Source: Microbacterium sp. Root553
GTDB taxonomy: Bacteria; Actinomycetota; Actinomycetes; Actinomycetales; Microbacteriaceae
Direction: 5' to 3'
DNA: 64,000 bases
NCBI RefSeq assembly: GCF_001426995.1
Contig: NZ_LMFY01000001.1
Coordinates: 1,671,653-1,735,652, forward strand
This document shows, in pieces, positions 34,952-43,847 of this stretch. A model generated the notes under the pieces. It did not search any database, was not told where the DNA came from, and was given only the letters and a program-made list of their open reading frames with translations. The translations under genes and the position numbers were made by a program. The first letter of the stretch is position 1. Each line of letters starts with the position of its first letter.

Positions 34952-34957
34952 GGACGG

Positions 34958-35584
34958 ATGAAGCTCCTCCTCCTCTCCCGCAATCCCGGGGCGATGCGTC
35001 CGTTCCTCGACGGCGTGCGCCCCGGGGCACCCCTGCGCGTCGGCTACATCCGCGATGCCCAGGTCGCGTATGCCGGCGCGCCCTTCGTCGCCGCCGAACG
35101 TCGCGCCGTCGAGGCTCTCGGGCACGAGATCGTCGACATCACGGTGCGGGATCTCACGTCATCCGCTTTCGCGGCGACGCTCTCCACCGTCGACGCCGTG
35201 TATGTCGCGGGCGGCAGCACGTTCGCTCTGCTCGAGGCGCTCACGATCACGGGGAGCGACGTCGTCCTCGCCGAGCGGGTGCGCGACGGGATGCCGTACA
35301 TCGGATGCAGCGCAGGGTCGATCATCGCCGGGCCCGACATCACCCCCGCCTCGCTCATGGACGATCCCGCCGATGCGCCGTCCCTCACCGAGTTCGCAGG
35401 CCTGGGGCTGATCGACCGCACGGTGATCCCCCATGCCGACGGACTGCTCGAGCCCTACCCGTCCTCGCTGATCGACGAGACCATCGCACGGTACGGATCG
35501 AGTCACCGGCTTCTGCCGCTGCGCGACGATCAGGCGCTGCTCGTCGACGGCGATCGGGAGACGGTGATCGACTCGGCGGACTGA
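34958..35584 (+). CDS. Peptidase E-like protein (S51, class I glutamine-amidotransferase fold)
   Basis: 208 residues. The nucleophile elbow is YIGCSAGS with Ser118, and VYVAGGSTFALLEAL is the typical S51 segment. Peptidase E cleaves N-terminal Asp-X dipeptides. The family also includes cyanophycinase-like enzymes. No signal peptide; cytoplasmic. Leaderless single gene. Confidence 0.85.
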   Translation: MKLLLLSRNPGAMRPFLDGVRPGAPLRVGYIRDAQVAYAGAPFVAAERRAVEALGHEIVDITVRDLTSSAFAATLSTVDAVYVAGGSTFALLEALTITGSDVVLAERVRDGMPYIGCSAGSIIAGPDITPASLMDDPADAPSLTEFAGLGLIDRTVIPHADGLLEPYPSSLIDETIARYGSSHRLLPLRDDQALLVDGDRETVIDSAD

Positions 35585-35814
35585 GGGGACGACTAGGGAG
35601 CAGCGCTGCGGCGCGACATCCGTCTCGTCGTGCGTCGGACGATCTCGAAGCGGGCGGGGCTCTCCGTCGCGGCGGTGGGTTCTGACCTGATCGGAAGTTT
35701 CGCCGATCGGCGACTCTGGGCGCCGTCGTCGTAGTTCCTGATCTTCGCCCTTGGCGGCGTGATCCACCGGAAGTGCGTCGCCGCTGTTCTCCTGGTCAAA
35801 CAGGTCCCGCAGGG
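35585..35814. other. Intergenic region with a doubtful 68-codon minus-strand frame
   Basis: A TTG-initiated frame at 35593-35799 (minus) would encode a basic 68-residue protein ending in TRRMSRRSAAP. It has AGGAG only inside the frame and no recognisable family, so I do not call it a gene. Its segment ARFEIVRR resembles the C-terminal end of the GH3 protein encoded at 36356, and both DNA stretches share a run around GATCTCGAAGCGGGC, which may be coincidence or a fragment of duplicated DNA. Confidence 0.3.
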
Positions 35815-36213
35815 CTAAATGAGCAGGTGACCGGCGTTCGTGAGTGCGTCCTCTGCACGATCCGCGTCTCCGCGGGGAACCATCAGTACATCGCCGTCGT
35901 AGGTGGAGACGACGAACACAGGGCAGCCGATCGCCGACAGCGGAGACACCAGCGATGTCACCACTCCCGTCAATCCGAAGGGGATGGGGCCACCGACGTA
36001 CAGGGCGGCCCAGGGCCCGTCGATCTCGGCGTCGGGCGGTGCGGAGCCAGCGGGGCACACGATGGATATCTCCTGCGGGGTGCGCGTGATCGAGACGAAG
36101 GGGCCTTCGCCGATCACGTCGACCAGGAGGGAACGGACGTCGGACGACACAGGAAAACGCGCGACGACGTATTCGCCCGGGAGGCGCTGCAGCGTGACGG
36201 GGGAAGTGGGCAT
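35815..36213 (-). CDS. ACT-domain protein (CASTOR-like)
   Basis: 132 residues, two ACT-like halves: residues 1-60 (YVVARFPVSSDVRSLLVDVIGEGPFVSITRTPQEISIVCP) and 61-132 with FGLTGVVTSLVSPLSAIGCPVFVVSTYDGDVLMVP. This matches a widespread small-ligand-binding ACT family related to CASTOR arginine sensors. No enzyme domain. Probably an amino-acid-binding regulatory protein; ligand unknown. Confidence 0.85.
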   Translation of the reverse strand: MPTSPVTLQRLPGEYVVARFPVSSDVRSLLVDVIGEGPFVSITRTPQEISIVCPAGSAPPDAEIDGPWAALYVGGPIPFGLTGVVTSLVSPLSAIGCPVFVVSTYDGDVLMVPRGDADRAEDALTNAGHLLI

Positions 36214-36355
36214 GAATGCGACCCTTCACTACATTGCGCGGAAGGCTCTCAGCTGGAGCCACTGCATTCGCGCGGTCCTACGATACGGCACTGCCCCGGA
36301 GTGCTCAGGGTCTCGGAGCACGAGTGGGCGCGCCGAGACTCGATCTCGTCGCGCG

Positions 36356-38674
36356 TCACACGATCTCGAAGCGGGCCACCGTCTCCTCCTCGTCGCAGGC
36401 ACCGCCGACCCACAGTCGGATCGTGCCGGGCTCGACGCGCTTCACGCCGTCGAGCCCGGTGAACGCGAGACGGTCGATCGGCACCTCGAAGCGCACGACC
36501 ACCTCGGCGCCCGGCAGCAGCGCGACCCGGCGGAAGTCCAGCAGCTGGGCGACCGGACGGGCCACGCTCGCGACCTCGTCGTGCGCGTACAGCTGCACCA
36601 CATCCGTGGCCGCCACCGCACCGGTGTTGCGCACCCGCACGGAGGCGTGGAGTGTCTCGCCGGCGGCGACCGATGCGGGGGCCGTGAGCCCCTCGTGCGC
36701 GAAGGTCGTGTAGCTCAGGCCGAACCCGAAGGGCCGCACGGGCGTGGGGTCGGCGCTGGTCACATCGGTGCGACCGCCCAGCACCGCGTGCAGGTACGAG
36801 TACGGCTGCGCCCCCGCCGAGCGGGGCAGCGAGACCGGCAGTCGACCCGACGGCACCACGCGTCCGCTCAGCAGACCCGCGAGCGCCGGAGCGCCCTCCT
36901 CTCCGGGGAAGAACGTCTGCACGACGGCCGCCGGTCGCCGGGGCGCGGCGGCGGGAGCGGATGCCGGGGCGGTCGCCGGCGCCGGGGCGTTCACGGCCCC
37001 GAGTCCGACCATCGTGCCCGTGGCGCCGGCGCGCGCGGGCAGCGCCCAGTCGAGCTCGTAGGGGCGACCGGTCATGGCGATCAGGACCACCGGTGTGCCG
37101 GTCGCGACGATGCTCTCGACGAGCTCGCGCTGGATCCCGGGGAGCCCGAGATCCTCGACGTCGTTGCCCTCGCCGACCGTGCCTCGCCCGAACAGCCCGG
37201 CGCGATCGCCCACCACGACGATCGCCAGGTCGGCTGCGTGTGCGGCCGCCACCGCGTCGGGGATGCCGGAGCGGTCGGCGCCCTCGACGTCGCACCCGAG
37301 GGTCGTGGTGACCTCCGCGAGCGGGAACTCGTCGCGCACGGCGTCGACGACCGTCGGCAGAGCGATGCCGGCGGGCGTGCCGGGGTGGTGCGCGAGCACG
37401 TGGTTGACGAACGAATAGCACCCCATCAGCGCGTCGGCGCTGTCGGCGTTGGGGCCGATCACCGCGATGCGCGAGGGGGCGCTCCCTTCGAGCGGCAGCA
37501 CGCCGTCGTTGCTGAGCAGCACGATGGATTCCTCGGCCAGGCGCCGGGCGAGTTCGCGATGCTCCGCCGGGTCGAGGTCGATGTCGGTCGGGGGCGAGGT
37601 GAAGTCGGCATCCAGCAGCCCGAGCTCCTCCTTCTGCGACAGGACGCGTGCGACCGCGCGGTCCAGGTGCACCTCGGAGACTCGGCCGTCGCGCACCTGC
37701 GCGGCGAGGGTCAGATAGGCGTCGGGAGAGGGGAGCTCCACGTCGAGGCCCGCGGTGAGGGCGAGTCGCGCCGCCTCCGCCTTGTCGGCCGCGACGCGGT
37801 GCATGGTGCGCAGGAAGTCGACGGCGAAGTAGTCCGACACCACCACGCCGTCGAACCCCCACCGGTCGCGGAGGATCTCGGTGAGGTAGTGGGCGTCGGC
37901 GGTGACCGGCACACCGTCGATGTCGACGTAGGAGTTCATCACGCTGCGCACCCCGCCCTCGCGGACGGCCATCTCGAACGGGGGGAGGAGCACGTCCTCG
38001 ATCTCGCGCCGACCGGCGCTGACCGGGGCGTGGTTGCGTCCGGCGCGAGACGCGGAATAGCCGACGAAGTGCTTGAGCGTCGCGTGCACCCCCTCGGACT
38101 GCAGCCCTCGGACGTAGGCGGTCCCCACCCGTCCGACGAGCAGAGGATCCTCGGCGATGCACTCGTCGACCCGCCCCCATCGGGGATCGCGGATCACGTC
38201 GAGCACCGGGGCGAGCCCCTGGTGCACCCCCAGCGTGCGCATCGACGACCCGATCGCCCGGCCGACCTCCTCGACGAGTTCGGAATCGAAGGATGCGCCC
38301 CACGCCAGCGGCGTGGGGAAGGTCGCGGCCTTCCAGGCGGCGAGCCCGGTCAGACACTCCTCGTGCACGAGGGCGGGGATGCCCAGTCTGGTCTCCGTCT
38401 GCAGCCGACGCTGCTCCGCCCAGAGCCAGGCCGCCCGTTCGGCGGGGTCGACAGGGCGGGTGCCGTAGACCCTCGTCAGGTGACCGATCCCGTGCGCGGT
38501 CGCCTCGTCGTACCGGGTTGAGCTCTGCTTCTCGCCGGCCATCGGGGCGACCACCTCATCGCCCTGATCGACCCAGAAGCCGACCAGCTGCGCCTGTTTC
38601 TCGTCGAGCGTCATCTCGGCGAGCAGCGCATCGACGCGGGGGGAGTGGCGTGCTTCGCCAGGGGACTGCGACAT
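36356..38674 (-). CDS. GH3 beta-glycosidase (beta-glucosidase/xylosidase type)
   Basis: 772 residues, no signal peptide, so it should act on imported oligosaccharides. GH3 landmarks: KHFVGYS (Lys201-His202), RSVMNSYVDIDGVPV, nucleophile Asp281 in VVVSDYFAVDF (SDY instead of the commoner SDW), then the alpha/beta sandwich domain and a C-terminal fibronectin III-like domain. An Ala/Pro-rich stretch lies near residues 560-590. ATG at 38674 is chosen over a longer start lacking a ribosome site. It is the last gene of a LacI-controlled sugar ABC operon. Sugar specificity is not certain. Confidence 0.92.
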   Translation of the reverse strand: MSQSPGEARHSPRVDALLAEMTLDEKQAQLVGFWVDQGDEVVAPMAGEKQSSTRYDEATAHGIGHLTRVYGTRPVDPAERAAWLWAEQRRLQTETRLGIPALVHEECLTGLAAWKAATFPTPLAWGASFDSELVEEVGRAIGSSMRTLGVHQGLAPVLDVIRDPRWGRVDECIAEDPLLVGRVGTAYVRGLQSEGVHATLKHFVGYSASRAGRNHAPVSAGRREIEDVLLPPFEMAVREGGVRSVMNSYVDIDGVPVTADAHYLTEILRDRWGFDGVVVSDYFAVDFLRTMHRVAADKAEAARLALTAGLDVELPSPDAYLTLAAQVRDGRVSEVHLDRAVARVLSQKEELGLLDADFTSPPTDIDLDPAEHRELARRLAEESIVLLSNDGVLPLEGSAPSRIAVIGPNADSADALMGCYSFVNHVLAHHPGTPAGIALPTVVDAVRDEFPLAEVTTTLGCDVEGADRSGIPDAVAAAHAADLAIVVVGDRAGLFGRGTVGEGNDVEDLGLPGIQRELVESIVATGTPVVLIAMTGRPYELDWALPARAGATGTMVGLGAVNAPAPATAPASAPAAAPRRPAAVVQTFFPGEEGAPALAGLLSGRVVPSGRLPVSLPRSAGAQPYSYLHAVLGGRTDVTSADPTPVRPFGFGLSYTTFAHEGLTAPASVAAGETLHASVRVRNTGAVAATDVVQLYAHDEVASVARPVAQLLDFRRVALLPGAEVVVRFEVPIDRLAFTGLDGVKRVEPGTIRLWVGGACDEEETVARFEIV

Positions 38675-38726
38675 CGTGGTCTCTTTCTCGTTCTCTTCGT
38701 CGTCGGCGATCGCGCGCTCGACGGGA

Positions 38727-39599
38727 TCAGCCCTTGACGGCACCGGTGAGCCCTCCGACGATGCGCCGCTCGAACAGGCTGAAGAAGATCAGTGCGGGGA
38801 TCATCGACAGCGACGTGAAGGCGAGCACCTTGGCGGTGTCGACGGAGTACTGCGACGCGAACGACTGCACCCCGAGCGGCAGGGTGAAGGTCGCGGCGTC
38901 GTTCAGGATGAACAGCGGCAGCAGATAGCCGTTCCAGCTGCCGATGAAGGCCAGGATGCCGGTCGTGATGACCCCCGGCAGCGACAGGGGCAGGACCATC
39001 CGCCAGAAGAAGCCGATGCGACTGCAGCCGTCGATGAACGCCGCCTCCTGGATCTCGTCGGGGATCGCCCGCAGGAACGGCACCAGGATGATGATCGTCG
39101 TGGGCAGCGCGAAGGCGATCTGGGGCAGGATCACCCCGCCGAGGGAGTTCATCAGGCCGAGGCTGCGCACCACGATGTACAGCGGGGTGATCGCCACGGT
39201 CAGCGGGAACATCAGTCCGGCGGCGAAGAACGCGTAGAGCACGCCTCGGCCCGCGAACCGGTATCTGGCCAGCACGTACGCCGCCATCAGCCCCAGTGCG
39301 ACGACGCCCACGGTCGTCGCGAGCGCGACGATCGTCGAGTTCAGCACCTGGCGCCAGAAGATCCCGCCGGTGAGCACGTCGAGGTAGTTCCCGATGGCCC
39401 ACGGCTGGGGCAGACCCGCGGGATCCGTGGTGATCTGCGCGTTCGTGCGGAACCCGCCGACGATGATGTACGCGATCGGCGCGAGCATCAGGCCCACGGC
39501 GATCAGCGCCACGAAGTACACCGTGGGGTTCGCCCAGGGAAGCCGCGGCCTGGACGGGCGTCCCGGACGCTGGGTGACGAGCACCGAGGTGGCGGTCAT
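38727..39599 (-). CDS. Sugar ABC importer permease, MalG type
   Basis: 290 residues, six helices. The EAA loop is EAAFIDGCSRIGFFWRMVLPLSLPG and the C-terminal end is the usual FERRIVGGLTGAVKG. ATG at 39599 overlaps the stop of the MalF-type gene (ATGA). With that permease and the receptor it forms a CUT1-type importer. No ATPase gene is in the operon, as is usual for actinobacterial CUT1 systems that share an MsiK-type ATPase. Confidence 0.92.
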   Translation of the reverse strand: MTATSVLVTQRPGRPSRPRLPWANPTVYFVALIAVGLMLAPIAYIIVGGFRTNAQITTDPAGLPQPWAIGNYLDVLTGGIFWRQVLNSTIVALATTVGVVALGLMAAYVLARYRFAGRGVLYAFFAAGLMFPLTVAITPLYIVVRSLGLMNSLGGVILPQIAFALPTTIIILVPFLRAIPDEIQEAAFIDGCSRIGFFWRMVLPLSLPGVITTGILAFIGSWNGYLLPLFILNDAATFTLPLGVQSFASQYSVDTAKVLAFTSLSMIPALIFFSLFERRIVGGLTGAVKG

Positions 39600-40579
39600 C
39601 GGACGGACTCCTTCTCGAGTTCCGGCGCGACCGGCGCGTCGGGGGTCGTGCGCGTGCGGGGCCGACCCGACGCTCCGGTGAGCGCGCCGTCGGTGTCCTT
39701 GCGAAGCACGGCGCGCTGGTAGACGAGCGCGACGACGAGCGAGATCAGGAACAGCACCACGGCGACCGCGTTGCCGTAGCCGAAGTTGCCGGCGTTGCGT
39801 CCCTCCGAGACCATGTACGTCGCCATGGTCGAGGTGCCCGCGGTCGAGGCGATGTACTGCCCCCAGATGATGTAGACGAGGTCGAACAGCTGCAGCGAGC
39901 CGATGATCGACAGGAACGCCCAGATGCGCAGTGTCGGGGCGAGCAGCGGCAGTGTGATCTGCCACTGGATCTGCCAGTAGGACGCGCCGTCGATGGCCGC
40001 GGCCTCGTGCAGCTCCTCGGGGATGCCCTGGAGTCCTGCGAGGAAGAGGATGACGGCGAATCCGACGTATTTCCAGGTGATGATCGCCATCAGGGTCCAG
40101 ATCGCGATGTCGGGGTTCGAGAGCCAGTCCGTGGCGAGGAATCCCAGGCCGATCTTCTCGAGCAGGTCGTTGAACGCGCCGTTCGTCTGGAGCATCAGGC
40201 TCCAGCCGGTGCCCACCACCACCTCGGAGATCACGTACGGGACGAAGATCAGCACACGGATCAGCGACTGCCCGCGCATCCGCCGGTTCAGCAGCAGCGC
40301 CAGCGCGATGGCCGCGGGTCCTTGCAGCACCAGGGACAGGACGAGGATGAACCCGTTGTGCGCGAGCGCGTCGAGGAACAGCGGGTCCTGCACGATCGTG
40401 AGGTAGTTCTTCAGGCCGACGAAGTCGGTCGGCGGCCCGTATCCCTGCCAGCTGAAGAAGCCGTAGAACGCGGCCATCAGCACGGGGAAGATCACGAACG
40501 CGAGGAAGACGACCAGGGCGGGCCCGGCCAGAAGGATCACTTCCAGCCGGGCTCCTGCCTCACGCCTTCGCCGCGGCAT
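39596..40579 (-). CDS. Sugar ABC importer permease, MalF type
   Basis: 327 residues, six helices after a basic N-terminus (MPRRRREAG). The EAA loop is LHEAAAIDGASYWQIQWQITLPLLAP. The C-terminal ~35 residues are a hydrophilic extension. The start lies inside the end of the receptor gene (20-nt overlap), so it depends on translation of the receptor. Confidence 0.92.
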   Translation of the reverse strand: MPRRRREAGARLEVILLAGPALVVFLAFVIFPVLMAAFYGFFSWQGYGPPTDFVGLKNYLTIVQDPLFLDALAHNGFILVLSLVLQGPAAIALALLLNRRMRGQSLIRVLIFVPYVISEVVVGTGWSLMLQTNGAFNDLLEKIGLGFLATDWLSNPDIAIWTLMAIITWKYVGFAVILFLAGLQGIPEELHEAAAIDGASYWQIQWQITLPLLAPTLRIWAFLSIIGSLQLFDLVYIIWGQYIASTAGTSTMATYMVSEGRNAGNFGYGNAVAVVLFLISLVVALVYQRAVLRKDTDGALTGASGRPRTRTTPDAPVAPELEKESVR

Positions 40580-41855
40580 CCTGAACGGCCTTGACGATGT
40601 CTTCGGGGGTTCCCTGACCGGCGAGCATGGTGACGACGGCGACGTTCAGCGCGTTGCCGACGTTCTGTCCGTAGACGGTGTCGAGCCACTGGGTCGCGTA
40701 GGGGGCGGAGTTGTACGCCTCGAGGATCGACTGGAGGTAGGGCTCGGTGACGGCCTCCTGGGCGACGGTGTTGACCGGCGGCGCGTTGAACGCCTGGTAG
40801 TACGCCGTCTGCACGTCGGAGGTGCCGAGGTAATTGAGGAAGTCGACGCAGGCGTCGGGCGCATCGACCGAGCAGGAGAAGCCGTCGACACCGCCCATCA
40901 TCGAACCGGGCTCGCCCTCGCCGCCCTCGATCTCGGGGAACGGGAACCAGCTGAGATCGGCGAGCGGCTCCTCGTCAGGGGTCAGCGAGGCGATGACTCC
41001 GGGGTTCCACGCACCCATGAGCTCCATCGCGGCCTGGTGGTTCGCGATGAGGCCGGCGGAACTACCGGCGCCCTGCTGCGCGGGGGTGGTCAGGAAGCCG
41101 GAGTTGAACGGCTCCGTGGCGGCGAAGGACTCCAGGTCCTCCCCGGCGCGGATCCAGCACTCGTCGCTGAAGTCCATCTCGTCGGCGGCTGCGGCGAGGG
41201 TGTCGGAGCTGCACTCGCGCAGAGCCAGCCAGTAGTACCAGTGCGCCGCAGGCCACGCATCCTTCGCCCCGAGCGCGATCGGGTCGATGCCCGCGGTCTT
41301 GAGCGTGGCGGCCGTCTTCTCCAGCTCGTCGAGCGTGGTCGGGTTCTCGGTGATGCCCGCCTCGTCGAACAGATCCTGGCTGTAGAAGAGCCCGCCGGGC
41401 AGCACGGCGACCGGCATGGCGTAGATCTTGCCGTCGAGGCTGTTGGCGGAGTACGCGGCGTCCGGGATCTCGTCCGCGGCCGCACCCGTGATCTCGTCGG
41501 TGAGGTCCTTGAGCTGCCCGGCCTTCACCATCGCGGCCATCTTGCCGCCGCCGCGCTGCAGGAAGATGTCGGGGGCGTCGCCGGAGTTCAGCGCGGTCTG
41601 CAGCTTGCCGTCGAGGTCCTCGTTCTGCACGGACTGGATCTCGATCGAGACGCCCGGGTTGTCGGCCTCGAAGTCGGCGACCGTCTTCTCCCAGAACTCC
41701 ACGCCGGGTCCGGTGGTCGAGTTGTGCCAGAGGGTCATGCTGGTGTCGCCGCCGTCACCGGTGCCGGATGCGTCTGCCGTGCAGCCCGAGAGGGCAAGCG
41801 CTCCCACGGCCAGGACGGTGACCGCGGAGGCGAGGGGGAGCCTTCTGCTGTTCAT
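40560..41855 (-). CDS. Sugar ABC importer receptor lipoprotein (family 1)
   Basis: 431 residues. Signal peptide ends in the lipobox LSGC (Cys about 25). The mature part begins SMTLWHNSTTGPGVEFWEKTVADFE, the usual start of extracellular carbohydrate-binding proteins, and contains DAPDIFLQRGGGKMA and the AVTEPYLQSILEAY C-terminal segment. It is the first gene of the operon, divergent from a LacI gene. AGGAG lies before the ATG. Ligand is presumably a beta-gluco- or xylo-oligosaccharide cleaved by the GH3 enzyme; this is inference. Confidence 0.92.
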   Translation of the reverse strand: MNSRRLPLASAVTVLAVGALALSGCTADASGTGDGGDTSMTLWHNSTTGPGVEFWEKTVADFEADNPGVSIEIQSVQNEDLDGKLQTALNSGDAPDIFLQRGGGKMAAMVKAGQLKDLTDEITGAAADEIPDAAYSANSLDGKIYAMPVAVLPGGLFYSQDLFDEAGITENPTTLDELEKTAATLKTAGIDPIALGAKDAWPAAHWYYWLALRECSSDTLAAAADEMDFSDECWIRAGEDLESFAATEPFNSGFLTTPAQQGAGSSAGLIANHQAAMELMGAWNPGVIASLTPDEEPLADLSWFPFPEIEGGEGEPGSMMGGVDGFSCSVDAPDACVDFLNYLGTSDVQTAYYQAFNAPPVNTVAQEAVTEPYLQSILEAYNSAPYATQWLDTVYGQNVGNALNVAVVTMLAGQGTPEDIVKAVQDAAAKA

Positions 41856-41970
41856 GTGATCGTTCTCCTCATCGAGAGTTGCGCACCGCGTCGCTGCGGG
41901 CGCCTGCGGACGCTCGGGGGTGAGACCGCAGTGGGATGCAGTCTTCTGCCGTGCTCGAAGGGCGTCAAAC

Positions 41971-41982
41971 GTTTTCGAAAAC
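41971..41982. promoter_or_regulatory. Probable LacI-family operator
   Basis: GTTTTCGAAAAC, a perfect 12-bp palindrome flanked by AAAC on the left and AGTTT on the right. It lies between the divergent receptor and lacI genes; on the minus strand a TTTGACG -35-like box directly follows it. The arrangement suits a repressor of the sugar operon and of itself. Confidence 0.75.
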
Positions 41983-42008
41983 AGTTTCCATGCGGGAGCG
42001 CGCGGGGC

Positions 42009-42014
42009 TACGCT
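42009..42014 (+). promoter_or_regulatory. -10 box of the leaderless lacI-type gene
   Basis: TACGCT ends 8 nt before the ATG at 42023; a TTTCCA -35-like box lies 18 nt upstream (41985-41990), just right of the palindromic operator. Confidence 0.55.
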
Positions 42015-42022
42015 GGCGTCTC

Positions 42023-43024
42023 ATGGGGGCTCGCACCACGATCCACGACGTCGCTCGGGCGGCCGGGGTGTCGGTGTCGACGGTGTCGAAAGCGGTGAAC
42101 GGCCGATACGGCATCGCCGATGCCACCGTGCAGCGGGTCCTCGACGCCGTGAAGGATCTCGGATACGAATCGAGTCTCGTCGCGAGCAGCATGCGGGCCC
42201 GCCGCACCGGGGTCATCGGTGTGCTGCTGGCCGACTTCGAGCCGTTCAGCGCCGAGATCCTCAAGGGCGTCGGCACCGCCGTGCACGACACGGCCTTCGA
42301 CCTGCTGGCCTACAGCGGCTCGCACCGCGGCGCGGGGGACGGCTGGGAGCGACGCTCGTTGAGCCGGCTCTCCGGCACACTCATCGACGCCGCGATCCTC
42401 GTCACCCCGACCGTGGTCAGCGCGGGGACCGAGATCCCGGTGGTCGCGATCGACCCGCACACGGGACGCGCCGATCTTCCGACGGTCGAATCCGACAGCT
42501 TCGGGGGAGCGCTCACGGCCACCAGGCACCTGATCGGGCTGGGCCACCGCCGCATCGGCTTCCTCGCCGGGCGCCCCGACCTGCGTTCGGCAGGACTCCG
42601 AGACGCCGGGTACCGGCGGGCACTGGCCGACGCCGGCATCGTCCTCGACCCGTCGCTCATCGGCATCGGCCGCTACGAACTGGACGCGACCAGGGAGTCC
42701 GCGCGGGTGATGCTCAGCGCGACGAACCGTCCGACGGCGATCTTCGCCGCCAACGACCTGTCGGCGATCGCGGTGATCGACGTCGCCCACGAGCTCGGAC
42801 TGCGGGTGCCGGCGGATCTTTCGGTGATCGGCTTCGACGACGTGCCCGAGGCGACCCGCCGAGCGCTCCCGCTCACCACGATCCAGCAGCCCATGCGCCG
42901 GCTGGGGTCGGTGGCGGCGGAGATGGTGTTCACGCTGCTGTCGGGGCAGGCGATCGACGAGATGAACGTCATCCTGCCGACGCGTCTCGTGGTGCGGGCG
43001 ACGACGGCGCCGCCGTCGCGGTGA
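42023..43024 (+). CDS. LacI-family repressor of the sugar/GH3 operon
   Basis: 333 residues. DNA-binding domain at 3-55 (TIHDVARAAGVSVSTVSKAVNGR, then hinge VLDAVKDLGYESSLVASSMR), then a periplasmic-binding-protein-like effector domain (VIGVLLADFEPFSAEILKG ... FAANDLSAIAVIDVAHELG ... IGFDDVPEATRRALPLTTIQQP). The ATG at 42023 is preferred since earlier starts lie in the promoter. It is divergent from the sugar ABC operon with a palindrome between them. Its 3' end overlaps the convergent PaaX-type gene by 56 nt. Confidence 0.92.
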   Translation: MGARTTIHDVARAAGVSVSTVSKAVNGRYGIADATVQRVLDAVKDLGYESSLVASSMRARRTGVIGVLLADFEPFSAEILKGVGTAVHDTAFDLLAYSGSHRGAGDGWERRSLSRLSGTLIDAAILVTPTVVSAGTEIPVVAIDPHTGRADLPTVESDSFGGALTATRHLIGLGHRRIGFLAGRPDLRSAGLRDAGYRRALADAGIVLDPSLIGIGRYELDATRESARVMLSATNRPTAIFAANDLSAIAVIDVAHELGLRVPADLSVIGFDDVPEATRRALPLTTIQQPMRRLGSVAAEMVFTLLSGQAIDEMNVILPTRLVVRATTAPPSR

Positions 43025-43847
43025 CCTCGCGCACTCGCCGCCACGCGGCATCGGCCAGCGCTGCGGACAGCCGGGTGAACTCCGCCACGCTCGCGCCGCC
43101 GGGCCAGTCCTCCGGCAGCATCGACGGCGGCAGGCCGGGGTCGAGATAGGGCAGCACGCGCCAGCTGTCGATCAGGCGCACGTACCCCGCGAAGGGGTCG
43201 TCGGGGAGTGCCGCGAGCGCCGACTGGAAGGCGAGGTGCTCGGCACGCAGCGCATCGAGATCCCACCAGGCCGCGGCGGCCTCGTGTGGCGTACTCGCCA
43301 TGACCGGACTGTGCGCCTGGAACAGCGTGACCCAGGGGTGCGCGTCGAGATCGGCGACGATCTGCCAGGCCTCGTCCTGCAGGTGACCGGGGCAGATCCA
43401 GAGAGCGGGCGACACCACCCCCGCGCCGATCCAGTGCAGTCGGCGGCGCAGCTGATGGCGCACACCGCGGGCGCTCTCGGGGATCGAGAACGAGATCAGG
43501 CACCAGCTGTCCGCATCCGTCATCTCGCGCATCTCGAAGATGCGGCGGTCGCCCCGCTCCAGCATCGTCGTGGCCGCCGGGTTCAGGCGATATCCGACGG
43601 CGTGCCGACGCTCGGCCAGCAGCAGGCCCTTCTGCTTGAGCCGGGTGATGCCGGTGCGCGCCTGCGCGGCGGGGATGCCGAGGTCGTGGGCGAGCGCGAT
43701 CAGATCGGCCGTGGAGACCCACTCTCCGAGCGGACGCAGATACAGGCCGATCAGCGTGCGCAGCAGCGAGGCGGTGCTGCCGGGGCGCGCATCGATGTCG
43801 TCGAGCACCGCGTCGTCGACGACCCGACGACCGGGGTCAGCGCTCAT
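42969..43847 (-). CDS. PaaX-family regulator of the kynurenine operon
   Basis: 292 residues. N-terminal winged helix (STADLIALAHDLGIPAAQARTGITRLKQKGLLLAERRHAVGYRLNP) is followed by the PaaX central part (FEMREMTDADSWCLISFSIPESARGVRHQLRRRLHWIGAGVVSPALWICPGH) and C-terminal domain. PaaX proteins repress aromatic-catabolic genes and sense CoA-thioesters. It is the last gene of kynA-amidohydrolase-kynU, overlapping kynU by 11 nt, so it probably controls tryptophan degradation. The effector here is unknown. Confidence 0.88.
   Translation of the reverse strand: MSADPGRRVVDDAVLDDIDARPGSTASLLRTLIGLYLRPLGEWVSTADLIALAHDLGIPAAQARTGITRLKQKGLLLAERRHAVGYRLNPAATTMLERGDRRIFEMREMTDADSWCLISFSIPESARGVRHQLRRRLHWIGAGVVSPALWICPGHLQDEAWQIVADLDAHPWVTLFQAHSPVMASTPHEAAAAWWDLDALRAEHLAFQSALAALPDDPFAGYVRLIDSWRVLPYLDPGLPPSMLPEDWPGGASVAEFTRLSAALADAAWRRVREVTATAAPSSPAPRDASAG

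Noticed and set aside
35593-35799. 68-codon TTG-initiated minus-strand frame
   Set aside because: No ribosome site in the right place, no known family, and only a coincidental-looking short similarity to the GH3 C-terminus. Left as a note on the intergenic region.
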